The position numbers and the translations under genes are program-made. A stretch of 64,000 nucleotides of DNA from CAVSLM01 sp963728895 (GTDB lineage: Bacteria > Pseudomonadota > Gammaproteobacteria > JBBQDK01), in the NCBI GenBank assembly GCA_963728895.1, contig CAVSLM010000003.1, positions 186,001 to 250,000 on the forward strand, given 5' to 3'. The notes beneath the pieces were generated by a model. That model ran no database searches. It saw only the letters and a list, made by a program, of their open reading frames with translations, and had not been told where the DNA came from. The stretch's first letter is position 1, and each line of letters begins with the position of its first letter. Of this stretch, positions 1 through 8,399 are shown piece by piece.

Positions 1-191
1 CGCCGCTGCGGGTGCTGGGACGCGCGCAGCGCATGGTCAAGGAAGCCGACGTACACGCGCTTGCCTCGGAAGGTCTGCACGATTTCATCGAGGAGCTGCA
101 GAGCGCACTGGCCAAGCTGCACGAGGACGTGCGCCTGACCTATTTCTCGGTGGAAGAACCGCTGGTCGAGCCGAACGCCGCCATCGCCTGA
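1..191 (+). CDS. Alpha-E domain protein, C-terminal end (partial)
   Basis: This is the last 62 codons of a gene that begins before the window; the reading frame starts at base 3 and ends in TGA. The tail reads as a helical segment with GLHDFIEELQ followed by TYFSVEEP. That resembles the end of alpha-E (DUF403) proteins, which usually finish with a 'GLHEFLDxLQ...TYF' helix. These proteins are typically encoded beside circularly permuted ATP-grasp and transglutaminase-like proteins in a peptide-forming gene group; those neighbours would lie upstream of the window. The family call rests on one short motif, so it is likely but not certain. Confidence 0.6.
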   Translation, partial: PLRVLGRAQRMVKEADVHALASEGLHDFIEELQSALAKLHEDVRLTYFSVEEPLVEPNAAIA

Positions 192-278
192 GCGGGTTTT
201 CACCGCGCGCTGCGCCGTGGCGCTACGCGCGGGCGGGTGCTAGGGTAATTGCAGGACCGCAGGCGACCGTGGTGCGCG

Positions 279-977
279 ATGCATATCCAACCCGGGAAGG
301 TGATAGGCCGGCGCCAGCAGGCGGTGGAGCTCGGTGTGGTGCTGCTGCTGGTGGTGCCGAGTATCGCGATCTCCTCCTCGGCAGTCAGCGCACTCGACGT
401 CGGTTTCTCGACCGTGGCGGTGTCAGTCATCTTTCATGATCTCGCCCTCCTGGCCCTGGTGATCTATCTCGTCTGGCGCAACGGCGAAAGTCTGCACGCC
501 CTGGGTCTGAAACGAGGTGGCGCCGCCCGCGAGGCGGTGCTCGGGGTGATCCTGTACCTGCCGTTCGTGGCCGCGGCCGCAGCGCTGCAGCGACTGCTTG
601 CCGACCTCGGACTGTCCTCGCCCGGTCCGCCGCAGGTCCTGGAAGCGATCGGTCCGGCCCAGGCACCGCTCGCCGCACTGCTGACGGTGGTGGTGGCGGT
701 GTCCGAGGAGACAGTGTTTCGCGGCTATCTGATTCTGCGGCTGCGCGCCTTGAGCGGCAGCCCGGCGCTCGCCGTCCTGCTCTCGGCCGCAGTGTTCTCG
801 CTCGGCCACGGCTATGAAGGTGTCGCCGGCATGATAACGGTGGGAGCGATGGGAGCTGCCTTCGGCGTCATATACCTGCTGCGCAGCAATCTCGTCGCGC
901 CGATGGTCATGCACTTTCTGCAGGACTTCATCCAACTGGTGGTCGTGCCCCTGGGCGGCGCGGGCGCAGGGCGTTAG
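279..977 (+). CDS. CPBP family intramembrane metalloprotease
   Basis: This is a polytopic membrane protein of the CPBP (CAAX protease and bacteriocin-processing, Abi) family, 232 aa from ATG 279. The three family motifs are present: EETVFR (E143, E144, R148), FSLGH (F173, H177) and a third histidine in VMHFLQD (H212). Together these make the intramembrane metal site. Hydrophobic stretches at about 17-37, 48-66, 87-105, 128-142, 163-177 and 184-201 fit a multi-helix fold. Bacterial members cleave membrane-anchored substrates, but the substrate here cannot be told. An in-frame TTG at 249 would add 10 residues; neither start has a strong ribosome binding site. The gene lies 22 bp before the alcohol dehydrogenase gene and may be co-transcribed with it. 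Confidence 0.85.
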   Translation: MHIQPGKVIGRRQQAVELGVVLLLVVPSIAISSSAVSALDVGFSTVAVSVIFHDLALLALVIYLVWRNGESLHALGLKRGGAAREAVLGVILYLPFVAAAAALQRLLADLGLSSPGPPQVLEAIGPAQAPLAALLTVVVAVSEETVFRGYLILRLRALSGSPALAVLLSAAVFSLGHGYEGVAGMITVGAMGAAFGVIYLLRSNLVAPMVMHFLQDFIQLVVVPLGGAGAGR

Positions 978-999
978 CTGAACGAGAGGATTTCACAGG

Positions 1000-2013
1000 A
1001 TGCCGCCGCCGCGCATGTCCGCCCTGGTACTCGACCGCCCGGGCTCGGCGCTCGAGCCACGCGAGCTGCCAACGCCGCAGCCGGGCGCGGGCCAGGTGCT
1101 GATCCGCGTGCACGTGTGCGCGGTGTGCCGCACCGATCTGCATCTCGTCGACGGCGAGCTGCCGAATCCCAAGCTGCCGGTCATCCCCGGTCATGAAATC
1201 GTCGGCAGCGTGGCGGCACTCGGCGAGGGTGTCACGCGTTTCGCTATCGGCCAGCGGGTCGGTGTGCCGTGGCTCGGCTACACCTGCGGGGTCTGCCGCT
1301 ACTGCCGGAGCGGACGCGAGAATCTCTGCGGCGCGGCGCGCTTCACGGGCTATACCCTCGACGGTGGCTACGCGCAGTACACGGTGGCCGACGCCCGTTA
1401 CTGTTTTGCGCTCCCCGAGCTTTTTTCCGACGCGCAGGCCGCGCCGCTGCTTTGTGCGGGTTTCATCGGCTACCGCACCTACCGCATGGCCGGCGAGACG
1501 CTGGAGGCACTCGGGATCTACGGCTTTGGCGCCGCCGCGCACATCATCGCCCAGGTGGCGGTGCACCAGGGCAGGCGCGTGTATGCCTTCACCCGCCCGG
1601 GCGATGAGCAGGCGCAGGCCTTCGCGCGCCGTATGGGAGCAGTGTGGGCCGGCGGCTCCGACCAGATGCCACCCGAGCCGCTCGACGCCGCGCTGATCTT
1701 TGCGCCGGTAGGCGATCTGATTCCGCTGGCACTGGCCGCGACCGCCAGGGGCGGCACCGTGGTGTGCGGCGGAATCCACATGAGCACCATACCGGCCATG
1801 GCCTATCGCCTGCTGTGGGAGGAACGCAGCGTACGCTCGGTGGCCAATCTGACCCGCGAGGACGGCGAACGCCTGCTGGCGATCGCGCCCCGGGTTCCGG
1901 TGCAGACCGAGGTCGAGCTGATTCCGCTGCGCGAAGCAAACGCCGCCATCCAGCGCCTGCGCTCCGGCGCCGTGCAGGGCGCCCTGGTGCTGCAGGTCGC
2001 AGAGGCGCACTAG
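1000..2013 (+). CDS. Zinc-dependent alcohol dehydrogenase family protein
   Basis: Medium-chain NAD(P)-dependent alcohol dehydrogenase of 337 aa. The catalytic zinc site is recognisable as C43 and GHE at 64-66. The structural zinc loop supplies four cysteines, C96, C99, C102 and C110, in the order CGVCRYCRSGRENLC. The Rossmann domain follows with IYGFGAAAH, a variant of the GxGxxG dinucleotide loop, at about residue 173. The sequence most resembles the AdhA/AdhP-like zinc alcohol dehydrogenases, which interconvert primary alcohols and aldehydes; the real substrate is unknown. The ATG follows AGAGGATTTCACAGG. The gene is followed by a 290-bp gap filled mostly by repeat copy A. Confidence 0.9.
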   Translation: MPPPRMSALVLDRPGSALEPRELPTPQPGAGQVLIRVHVCAVCRTDLHLVDGELPNPKLPVIPGHEIVGSVAALGEGVTRFAIGQRVGVPWLGYTCGVCRYCRSGRENLCGAARFTGYTLDGGYAQYTVADARYCFALPELFSDAQAAPLLCAGFIGYRTYRMAGETLEALGIYGFGAAAHIIAQVAVHQGRRVYAFTRPGDEQAQAFARRMGAVWAGGSDQMPPEPLDAALIFAPVGDLIPLALAATARGGTVVCGGIHMSTIPAMAYRLLWEERSVRSVANLTREDGERLLAIAPRVPVQTEVELIPLREANAAIQRLRSGAVQGALVLQVAEAH

Positions 2014-2105
2014 CCACGCACCCGGATAGCGCACAGGCATCGACAGTGGGTGTTCCAGACCCCTACAATCGTGCGCAGAACCCCACAATCGTGCCGAATT
2101 TCCCG

Positions 2106-2289
2106 AGCCCGGAAATCTCACCGGCATTCCGGGAGCTGGCGTAATTCGCAGCGAGAAACCGCCAGAACCGGGATAGGCCGGCGGCGCAAACACGGCGTCA
2201 TCGTTCGGCGACCACAAGAATGTCAGATCTTCCATGCGATCCATTCACTTTCCGCCCAGCCGTTGGCCGGCTGGTGAGATTTTCGGGCT
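2106..2289 (-). repeat. Inverted-end intergenic repeat, copy A (reverse orientation)
   Basis: This 184-bp element has AGCCCGGAAATCTCACC at the left and GGTGAGATTTTCGGGCT at the right, a 17-bp inverted end with one mismatch. Read on the minus strand it shares with the other copies the blocks GGCCTATCCCGGTTCTGGCGG, GGAAAGTGAATG and GAAGATCTGACAT. It fills the space between the alcohol dehydrogenase gene and the next gene, ending 14 bp before that gene's ATG, so it must supply part of its leader. It encodes no credible protein. Just upstream, 2061-2100 holds two imperfect 20-bp units that both contain ACAATCGTGC. Confidence 0.8.
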
Positions 2290-2303
2290 AGCCAGGCCGG
2301 TCG

Positions 2304-5051
2304 ATGAGCGCACGCAACCTGGACAAGCTGTTCAAGCCCCGGCGCATTGCCCTGCTTGGCCTAAGGGAGGAGCCCCGCAGCCTGGGACTCGGTGTGCTGC
2401 ACAATCTGCTTGACGCCGGGCTGAACGGCGCCGTGTACCCGATTTGCGCCGAGCTCGAGTCGGTGCGGGGAGTACCGACCTATCCCACCCTCGCCGATCT
2501 GCCACATGCTCCGGACCTGGCGGTGATCTGCAACCCGGCGATCATGGTTCCACAGGTGGTCGAAGCTTGCGGTGTGGCCGGCGTGGGCGGGGTGGCGATC
2601 CTGTCGGGTGGTTTTCACGAGACCGGTGCGGCGGGACGACTGCTCGAACAGCGCGTGGCCGACGTGGCACGGCGCTTCACGTCGATGCGGGTGATCGGCC
2701 CGAACTCACTGGGCATCATCGCCCCTCGCCTCGGTCTCAACGCCAGTCATGCCGTAGCCATGCCCAAGACCGGGCGCATGGCCTTCATCTCCCAATCGCG
2801 CGCGTTGTGCAACTCGGTGTTGGACTGGGCGGCGGAGGAGGGAATCGGGTTTTCCTATTTCGTGTCGGTCGGCAATATGCTCGATGTCGGCTACGGGGAC
2901 CTGATCGACTACTTCGCGTCCGATTCCGAAACCCACGGCATCATTGTTTACATGCAGTCGGTCGGTGACGCCCGCACCTTCATGTCTGCGGCGCGTGCCT
3001 TTGCACGCATCAAGCCCATCGTTGTCTACAAGGCCGGGCGGTATGCACCCACGGCGCACGCGCAAGACTCGAACACCGGCGCCCTGATCGCCAGCGACGC
3101 GGTCTACGAGGCGGCGTTTCAGCGTGCCGGCGTGGTACGCGTTGCCGAGCTCGATGACGTGTTCGACGTCGCGGAGCTGCTCGCCTCCCAGCGCCTGCCG
3201 CAGGGCGCGCGGCTCGCCATCGTCGGCAACGCCGGTGGCCCCGCACTGATCGCCACGGACGCCCTGCTGGCCCGGGGCGGAAAGCTGGCGCAGCTGGAGG
3301 AGACGACGCTGAAGCGGCTCGATGCCGTGCTGCCACCGGTATGGCCGCGCAACAACCCCGTCGATCTGTTCGACGGTGCACCACCCGAGCGCTACGCACG
3401 CGTGCTGCCGGCGGTGCTCGAGGATCCCAACGTCGACGCCGTGCTGGTGATCTATGCCGTGCAGGTCGGCAACGACCCCACCGCGACCGCCGCAGCGCTG
3501 GTGGAGGCGGTCGGAGGCTCCAGCAAGCCGGTACTCGCGGCCTGGATGGGCGGCGCGGCGGTGCGCGAGGGCACGCGACTCCTGAATGCCACCGGAATCC
3601 CCACGCACGGTACGCCCGAACAGGCGGTACGCGCTTTCATGCACCTCGTCGCCTATGCCGGCAACCTGCAGACCTTGTACGAGACGCCGCGCGACCTGCC
3701 GTTGCATTTTGAGCTGAACCGGCGCCGGTTGCGCAAGAAACTGCAGCGGCTGCTGGAAGGAACCGGCGACTGTCTCACCGAGTGTCAGGCGAAAACATTC
3801 CTCAAGGCCTACGGCATTCCGGTATACGCCAGTCTGGTGGCGAACTGCGCCGAGGAGGCGACGGAGCTCGCCGCGCGCATCGGCTATCCGGTGGCGTTGA
3901 AGCTGCTTTCTCCGCAGCTGCTGCGCAGCCTCGGTGCACAGGGCATCGCCACTGAGCTCCGCGGGCCGGATGCGGTAATCGATGCCTACGAGCGCATCGC
4001 CCACGCGGTGCGCTACCACGCCGTCGATCCCGCGCGGCTCGGCGTCACGGTGCAGAAAATGGTGCACCCGGAGCACGGTCTGGAGCTGATCCTGGGTGCC
4101 AAGAAGGATCCGACCTTCGGTCCGGTGATCGTCATCGGCATGGGTGGCGTCGCCGGCGGCGTGTTCCGCGATCATGCCCTGGGGTTGCCGCCTCTCAACG
4201 AGCGCCTCGTGCGACGCATGCTGGAGTCGCTGCGCTCCTGGCCGATGCTGCAGGGGCTGAACGGTCGTCCAGCGGTTCACGTGGAGCGCCTGATCGAAAC
4301 CGTGATCCGCTTTTCGCAACTGATCGCCGACTATCCGGAGATCCTTGAGTTCGACGTCCACCCGCTGCTCGCCACGGCCGAGGAAGTGGTGGCGCTGGAT
4401 GCTGCGGTCACGCTCGACACACCCGTCGCGCGCCAGCCGTCGTTGCCGTATCACCACCTTTCCATCCGCCCCTATCCCGAGGAGTACGTGCGCCGCACGG
4501 CCTTGGGTGATGACACCCAGGTGACGCTGCGTCCCATCCGTCCGGAGGACGAGCCGCTGTGGCATCGTCTGGTGGCGCAGTCTTCGCCGGAGTCGATCCG
4601 TTTCCGTTTTCGCGTGCTGTTCCGGCGCACCACGCACCAGATGGCGGTCGAGCACTGCGTGATCGACTACGAACGCGAGATCGCCATCGTGGCGGAAACA
4701 ACGATCCGTGGGGAGCGCGAGCTGATCGGTGTAGGCCGGCTGGTCGCCGACGTCAGCCACGAAACCGCGGAGTATGCCGTGCTGGTACCCGACCCTTGGC
4801 AGGGTCGCGGTCTCGGGAACGTGCTGCTCGATTACACGCTGGAGCTGGCGCGCCGTTGGGGTATCAGGCGCGTGGTGGCCGAAACCGATCCCGAGAACAC
4901 CCGCATGCTTTCGGCGCTGCGCAAGCGCGGCTTTGCGGCGCAGGTGCGACGCGACGAGGAGGTGGTGTTGCTGGAGAAGTTTCTGGACGGTGCGCCGTAT
5001 GCGGGCAGTGCGGAGCGAGGCGCCACGCCCGCCGCACGCGAGCCGATGTAG
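2304..5051 (+). CDS. Pat-like fusion: acyl-CoA synthetase (NDP-forming) domains plus GNAT acetyltransferase
   Basis: A 915-aa protein. In order it has a CoA-binding Rossmann domain (about 8-130), succinyl-CoA ligase-like flavodoxin domains (about 150-460), an ATP-grasp domain (about 490-710) and a C-terminal GNAT domain (about 740-900). The GNAT acetyl-CoA loop is QGRGLG. This is the architecture of the protein lysine acetyltransferase Pat (YfiQ/PatZ). The phosphohistidine loop that reads SHTGAL in active ADP-forming synthetases reads SNTGAL here, with Asn257 at the His position, so the synthetase half is probably regulatory. A likely role is acetylation of metabolic enzymes such as acetyl-CoA synthetase, by family analogy. 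A second paralogue lies at 28058-30712. Confidence 0.88.
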   Translation: MSARNLDKLFKPRRIALLGLREEPRSLGLGVLHNLLDAGLNGAVYPICAELESVRGVPTYPTLADLPHAPDLAVICNPAIMVPQVVEACGVAGVGGVAILSGGFHETGAAGRLLEQRVADVARRFTSMRVIGPNSLGIIAPRLGLNASHAVAMPKTGRMAFISQSRALCNSVLDWAAEEGIGFSYFVSVGNMLDVGYGDLIDYFASDSETHGIIVYMQSVGDARTFMSAARAFARIKPIVVYKAGRYAPTAHAQDSNTGALIASDAVYEAAFQRAGVVRVAELDDVFDVAELLASQRLPQGARLAIVGNAGGPALIATDALLARGGKLAQLEETTLKRLDAVLPPVWPRNNPVDLFDGAPPERYARVLPAVLEDPNVDAVLVIYAVQVGNDPTATAAALVEAVGGSSKPVLAAWMGGAAVREGTRLLNATGIPTHGTPEQAVRAFMHLVAYAGNLQTLYETPRDLPLHFELNRRRLRKKLQRLLEGTGDCLTECQAKTFLKAYGIPVYASLVANCAEEATELAARIGYPVALKLLSPQLLRSLGAQGIATELRGPDAVIDAYERIAHAVRYHAVDPARLGVTVQKMVHPEHGLELILGAKKDPTFGPVIVIGMGGVAGGVFRDHALGLPPLNERLVRRMLESLRSWPMLQGLNGRPAVHVERLIETVIRFSQLIADYPEILEFDVHPLLATAEEVVALDAAVTLDTPVARQPSLPYHHLSIRPYPEEYVRRTALGDDTQVTLRPIRPEDEPLWHRLVAQSSPESIRFRFRVLFRRTTHQMAVEHCVIDYEREIAIVAETTIRGERELIGVGRLVADVSHETAEYAVLVPDPWQGRGLGNVLLDYTLELARRWGIRRVVAETDPENTRMLSALRKRGFAAQVRRDEEVVLLEKFLDGAPYAGSAERGATPAAREPM

Positions 5052-5088
5052 TGTCTTCCGGAGCCGGTGTGACGTGCCGTCCGCGGTT

Positions 5089-5577
5089 TCAATCCTCGTC
5101 CACTTGCGGTGTCGGACGCCGCGGGCGGTAAAGGTCGAGCAGACTCTGCTGCATGTCGCGCCACATCTTCAGGTTGCGTTCCGCAGTCTCGCCGAGCACC
5201 GTGGCCGGGGCGTTGCGCATCATCTGCGCCATCTGATCCTGAAATCCGGCCTGCTGCTGGACGAAGAACTCGAGACTCTTTTCCAGATACATGGCCATGA
5301 AGTTCTGCAGGGTGTCGCCGTAGAAGCGGATCAGCTGCTCCAGCACAGCGGTGCTCAGGATCGGCTGACCCGACTCCTCCTGCTCGACGATGACCTGCAG
5401 CAGTATGCTGCGGGTGATGTCCTCGCCGCTCTTGGCGTCCGTCACCCGGAACGGGATGCTGGCCATGACCAGACGGCGAATGTCCTCCAGCGCAATGTAG
5501 CGGCTCTCGCGCGTGTCGTACAGGCGCCGGTTGGGATATTTCTTGACCAGGTGCTCGTCGGGCACCGGAGCTCCCAT
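5089..5577 (-). CDS. phaR: PhaR, PHA synthesis repressor
   Basis: This is the DNA-binding repressor that also binds PHA and so couples phasin and synthesis genes to granule formation. From ATG 5577 it is 162 aa. The N-terminus contains the family signature KKYPNRRLYDT, followed by the PHB accumulation regulatory domain. A glutamine- and methionine-rich helical C-terminal half (QQQAGFQDQMAQMM) follows. A longer frame upstream is unlikely because it would run through the end of phaB. It is the last gene of the phaB-phaR unit, with a 4-bp gap after the phaB stop. Its probable targets are the CTGC-N3-GCAG sites before phasin and phaA in this same locus. Confidence 0.93.
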   Translation of the reverse strand: MGAPVPDEHLVKKYPNRRLYDTRESRYIALEDIRRLVMASIPFRVTDAKSGEDITRSILLQVIVEQEESGQPILSTAVLEQLIRFYGDTLQNFMAMYLEKSLEFFVQQQAGFQDQMAQMMRNAPATVLGETAERNLKMWRDMQQSLLDLYRPRRPTPQVDED

Positions 5578-5581
5578 GGCA

Positions 5582-6325
5582 TCAGCCCATGTGCTGTCCG
5601 CCGTTGGCGGAGAAATCGGCCCCGGTGATATAGCCGGATTCCTCGGCGGCAAGGAATGCCACGATGCGCGCGATTTCCTCCGGCCGGCCGAGGCGCCCGA
5701 CCGGGATCTGCGCGATGATCTGCTTGCGCACGTCCTCCGGCACCGCCATCACCATCGGTGTCTCGATGTAACCGGGTGAGATGGTGTTGACCGTCACCCC
5801 TTTGCGCGCCACCTCCTGCGCCAGGGCCATGGTGAAACCGTGCATGCCGGCTTTCGAAGCGGAATAGTTGGTCTGGCCGAACTGCCCTTTCTGGCCGTTG
5901 ATGGACGAAATACTGATGATGCGTCCGAAGCCGCGCTCGGTCATGCCCTCGACCACATTGCGCGCCATGTTGAACACGGTATCGAGATTGGAGTGGATGA
6001 CTTCCTGCCACTGTGCCGGCGTCATTTTGCGCAGTGTGGCGTCGCGGGTGATGCCGGCCGCGTTGACCAGCACCGCGATCGGGCCGAGCTCGGCTTCGAC
6101 CTGGCGCACGGCCTGCGCCGCAGCCTCGAAATCCGAAATGTCGGCGACAACCACCATCATGTCAGCACCTTCGGCGCGACGCTGCTCGCGCCACTGCGGC
6201 GCGCGCTCGGTATCGACCGGGTGGCAGGTGGCCGCCACGCGGCATCCGGCCTGATGCAGATGCCTGCAGATCTCCGTGCCGATGGCACCCGTGCCTCCCG
6301 TGACAATGGCGACTCTGCCCTGCAT
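5582..6325 (-). CDS. phaB: PhaB, acetoacetyl-CoA reductase
   Basis: Short-chain dehydrogenase of 247 aa that reduces acetoacetyl-CoA to (R)-3-hydroxybutyryl-CoA with NADPH, the second step of polyhydroxybutyrate synthesis. The cofactor loop TGGTGAIG starts at residue 9. The catalytic set is N114, S141, Y154 and K158 within SSINGQKGQFGQTNYSASK, a sequence typical of PhaB and FabG-like PHA reductases. The C-terminus YITGADFSANGGQHMG is also typical of PhaB. The gene sits between phaA (61 bp upstream) and phaR (4 bp downstream), all on the minus strand, so the three are probably one transcript. Confidence 0.96.
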   Translation of the reverse strand: MQGRVAIVTGGTGAIGTEICRHLHQAGCRVAATCHPVDTERAPQWREQRRAEGADMMVVVADISDFEAAAQAVRQVEAELGPIAVLVNAAGITRDATLRKMTPAQWQEVIHSNLDTVFNMARNVVEGMTERGFGRIISISSINGQKGQFGQTNYSASKAGMHGFTMALAQEVARKGVTVNTISPGYIETPMVMAVPEDVRKQIIAQIPVGRLGRPEEIARIVAFLAAEESGYITGADFSANGGQHMG

Positions 6326-6386
6326 GTTGCTCGCTCTCCTCTCAGATGGCGCCGCGTCGCAGCGGCGTCGTGGGTTGCGCCCAGGC

Positions 6387-7565
6387 TCAACGCTCGATGG
6401 CGAGCGTCACCCCTTGCCCGCCGCCGATGCACAGCGTGGCGAGGCCCTTGTGCACATCGCGCTTGATCATCTCGTGCAGGAGCGTGACCATAATGCGCGC
6501 ACCGGAGGCGCCGATCGGATGACCCAGCGCGATGGCTCCGCCGTTGACGTTGACGCGCTCCGGGTCCAGCTCCAGCTCCCGGCCAACGGCCACGGTCTGG
6601 GCGGCGAAGGCTTCGTTGGCTTCGATCAGGTCGATGTCCGCAATGTGCCAGCCGATTCGGTCCAGGCAGCGCCGGGTGGCGGGCACCGGGCCCATGCCCA
6701 TGTAGGCGGGATCCACCGCGGCGCTGGCATAGCCGCGGATGGTGGCAAGTGGTCTGATGCCCAGCTTGCGTGCCCGGTGCGCCGAGGCGATCACCAGTGC
6801 CGCGGCGCCGTCGTTGATGCCGCTGGCATTGCCGGCGGTGACCGTGCCACCCTCGCGAAAGGCCGGGCGCAGCTTGGCCAGCGCTTCGACCGTAGTACCG
6901 TGGCGCGGAAACTCGTCGCGATCGAAGACCAGCGGGGCGGCCTTCTTCTGCGGGATCTCGATGGGCACGATCTCCTCGGCGAAGCGCTCGGACTTCTGTG
7001 CCGCCTCGGCCCGGCGCTGGGACTCCGCCGCGAAGGCATCCTGTTCCTCGCGCGTAACGCCGTAGCGCTCGACGACGTTCTCCGCCGTGCAGCCCATGTG
7101 ATAGTCGTTGAAGATGTCCCACAGGCCGTCGCAGACCATCGAGTCAATCAGCGGCCAGTCGCCCATGCGGTTCCCGACGCGCGAGCCACGCAGCAGGTGG
7201 GGCGCGAGACTCATGTTCTCCTGTCCGCCCGCAACCACGATATCGGCGTCGCCGCATAGGATGGCCTGTGTGGCGAGGTGCACGGCCTTCAGACCGCTGC
7301 CGCACACCTTGTTGATGGTCATTGCGGGAATCTCGACCGGACAGCCTGCGGCAATTGCGGCCTGGCGCGCGGGATTCTGGCCCACGCCGGCGGTCAGCAC
7401 CTGGCCCATGATGACTTCATCGATCTGATCCGGTGTCAGGCCGCTGCGCACGAGCAGCGCGGCGATGACTCTTGCTCCCAGATCGCTCGCGGGGATCTCC
7501 CCTAACGAACCTCCGAACTTACCGATGGCGGTGCGCGCAGCGGCGACTACGACGACCTCCTGCAT
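6387..7565 (-). CDS. phaA: PhaA, acetyl-CoA acetyltransferase (beta-ketothiolase)
   Basis: Biosynthetic thiolase of 392 aa, the normal length. It condenses two acetyl-CoA molecules to acetoacetyl-CoA, the first step of PHB synthesis. The nucleophile is C88 in NKVCGSGLKA. The other active-site residues are H349 in GHPIGASGAR and C379 in CIGGGQG. The ATG is preceded, on the minus strand, by CAGGAG at a good distance. A CTGC-CCG-GCAG palindrome lies 45 bp before the start, suggesting PhaR control. It is the first gene of the phaA-phaB-phaR unit. Confidence 0.97.
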   Translation of the reverse strand: MQEVVVVAAARTAIGKFGGSLGEIPASDLGARVIAALLVRSGLTPDQIDEVIMGQVLTAGVGQNPARQAAIAAGCPVEIPAMTINKVCGSGLKAVHLATQAILCGDADIVVAGGQENMSLAPHLLRGSRVGNRMGDWPLIDSMVCDGLWDIFNDYHMGCTAENVVERYGVTREEQDAFAAESQRRAEAAQKSERFAEEIVPIEIPQKKAAPLVFDRDEFPRHGTTVEALAKLRPAFREGGTVTAGNASGINDGAAALVIASAHRARKLGIRPLATIRGYASAAVDPAYMGMGPVPATRRCLDRIGWHIADIDLIEANEAFAAQTVAVGRELELDPERVNVNGGAIALGHPIGASGARIMVTLLHEMIKRDVHKGLATLCIGGGQGVTLAIER

Positions 7566-7609
7566 GGCAGGACTCCTGTGCGTGCATGAATTCAGCTATT
7601 CCGGGTACG

Positions 7610-7620
7610 CTGCCCGGCAG
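7610..7620. promoter_or_regulatory. Candidate PhaR operator upstream of phaA
   Basis: The sequence CTGCCCGGCAG is an 11-bp perfect inverted repeat of the form CTGC-N3-GCAG, 45 bp before the phaA start. The same form occurs in the phasin promoter. I recall CTGC-N3/4-GCAG as a site described for PhaR-type regulators. No convincing sigma70 hexamers are visible around this copy, so the assignment leans on the shared motif and on phaR lying in the same locus. Confidence 0.45.
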
Positions 7621-7768
7621 GAAACGTGGAGTTTACGCAGGTGGACGCCGGAGCGCCACGTCTTGGTGCGTTCCGGGTGGGGGCTGGCGCTGTGACGGGG
7701 CAGCGGGTGGAACGTCATTAGGCTGCGGGGCGAGTTTCGCACCCGCAGCCGTGGGCATATGAAACAAA

Positions 7769-8140
7769 CTACTTGACGGGTTTGACCTCGGGTTTGGTCT
7801 TGGTGGCTCCGGCGGTCTTGCCGGCCGCATCGCCCGCCCAACCGCTGACTTCGGTCTGGGTCTCGGTGGCGATCTGCAGGAACTCCTGCGCGCGCCCCAT
7901 GAGCTTTTCGCCGAACTCGGCTACCAGCCGCCCTTCGTCCGCGATAAGCTTCTGCGGATCGGAGGCTTGCCCGATCAGCTGCAAGTGCCGCGCGCCGAGA
8001 TCGAGATAATCCCGCGCGAGATCGAGTTGCTGGCGTGCTACGCGCTCCATGGCACGCGCGGTGATCTCGTTCAGCCGCATCAGGGGTTCGACGGCGTTCT
8101 TGCTCAAATCCATCCATTGATCGAAATATTGAGTACTCAT
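7769..8140 (-). CDS. Phasin family protein
   Basis: A 123-aa protein with a phasin-type amphipathic helical body (about 1-100) and a low-complexity lysine/alanine/proline tail (GKTAGATKTKPEVKPVK), as in PHA granule-associated proteins. Phasins coat the PHA granule and control its size. The start MSTQYFDQWMDLSKNAVEP is chosen because GGAGGACAGCACC precedes the ATG; the open frame further upstream would run through the promoter. It has its own promoter and an overlapping palindrome, and lies between the phaA unit and the divergent phaEC operon. In Allochromatium-type loci a phasin gene sits in the same place. Confidence 0.9.
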   Translation of the reverse strand: MSTQYFDQWMDLSKNAVEPLMRLNEITARAMERVARQQLDLARDYLDLGARHLQLIGQASDPQKLIADEGRLVAEFGEKLMGRAQEFLQIATETQTEVSGWAGDAAGKTAGATKTKPEVKPVK

Positions 8141-8192
8141 GGTGCTGTCCTCCAGGTGGCCCGTACGCTCGGTGCAAGCACAGACCTCCGCT

Positions 8193-8232
8193 TGCTGCAA
8201 TGCAGCATAGTGCGCCTCGAGGTAAATGTCAA
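8193..8232 (-). promoter_or_regulatory. Phasin promoter with overlapping PhaR-type operator
   Basis: On the minus strand there is a perfect -35, TTGACA (8227-8232), then a 17-bp spacer and the -10 TATGCT (8204-8209). The 15-bp palindrome TGCTGCATTGCAGCA (8193-8207) overlaps the -10 and the expected start point. It contains CTGC-N3-GCAG, so a bound repressor would block RNA polymerase. Transcription would begin near 8197, giving a leader of about 57 nt to the phasin ATG. The promoter hexamers and the palindrome are seen directly; PhaR as the ligand is inferred from the locus. Confidence 0.75.
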
Positions 8233-8399
8233 TACTGGAGTTTGGTGGTAAAAAGAGTATACACATACATACATTACAAATAGATACCTGGTCACTGCCC
8301 CGGCCTGCGAGGCGTGGCTCAATGAGGGCGGCTCTGGTGCAGTGCGACAGCGCCTGCCAGACCGCCGTCTGCACAACCAACGGCATCACGGGAGAACAC

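Noticed and set aside
2061..2100. Two 20-bp units with ACAATCGTGC as a CRISPR-like or tandem array
   Set aside because: Only two units exist, with no spacer pattern, so it is not an array.
2706..4760. A 684-aa open frame on the minus strand
   Set aside because: It is the complement of the Pat-like gene, has no known domain and a histidine/arginine-rich composition typical of reverse frames in GC-rich DNA.
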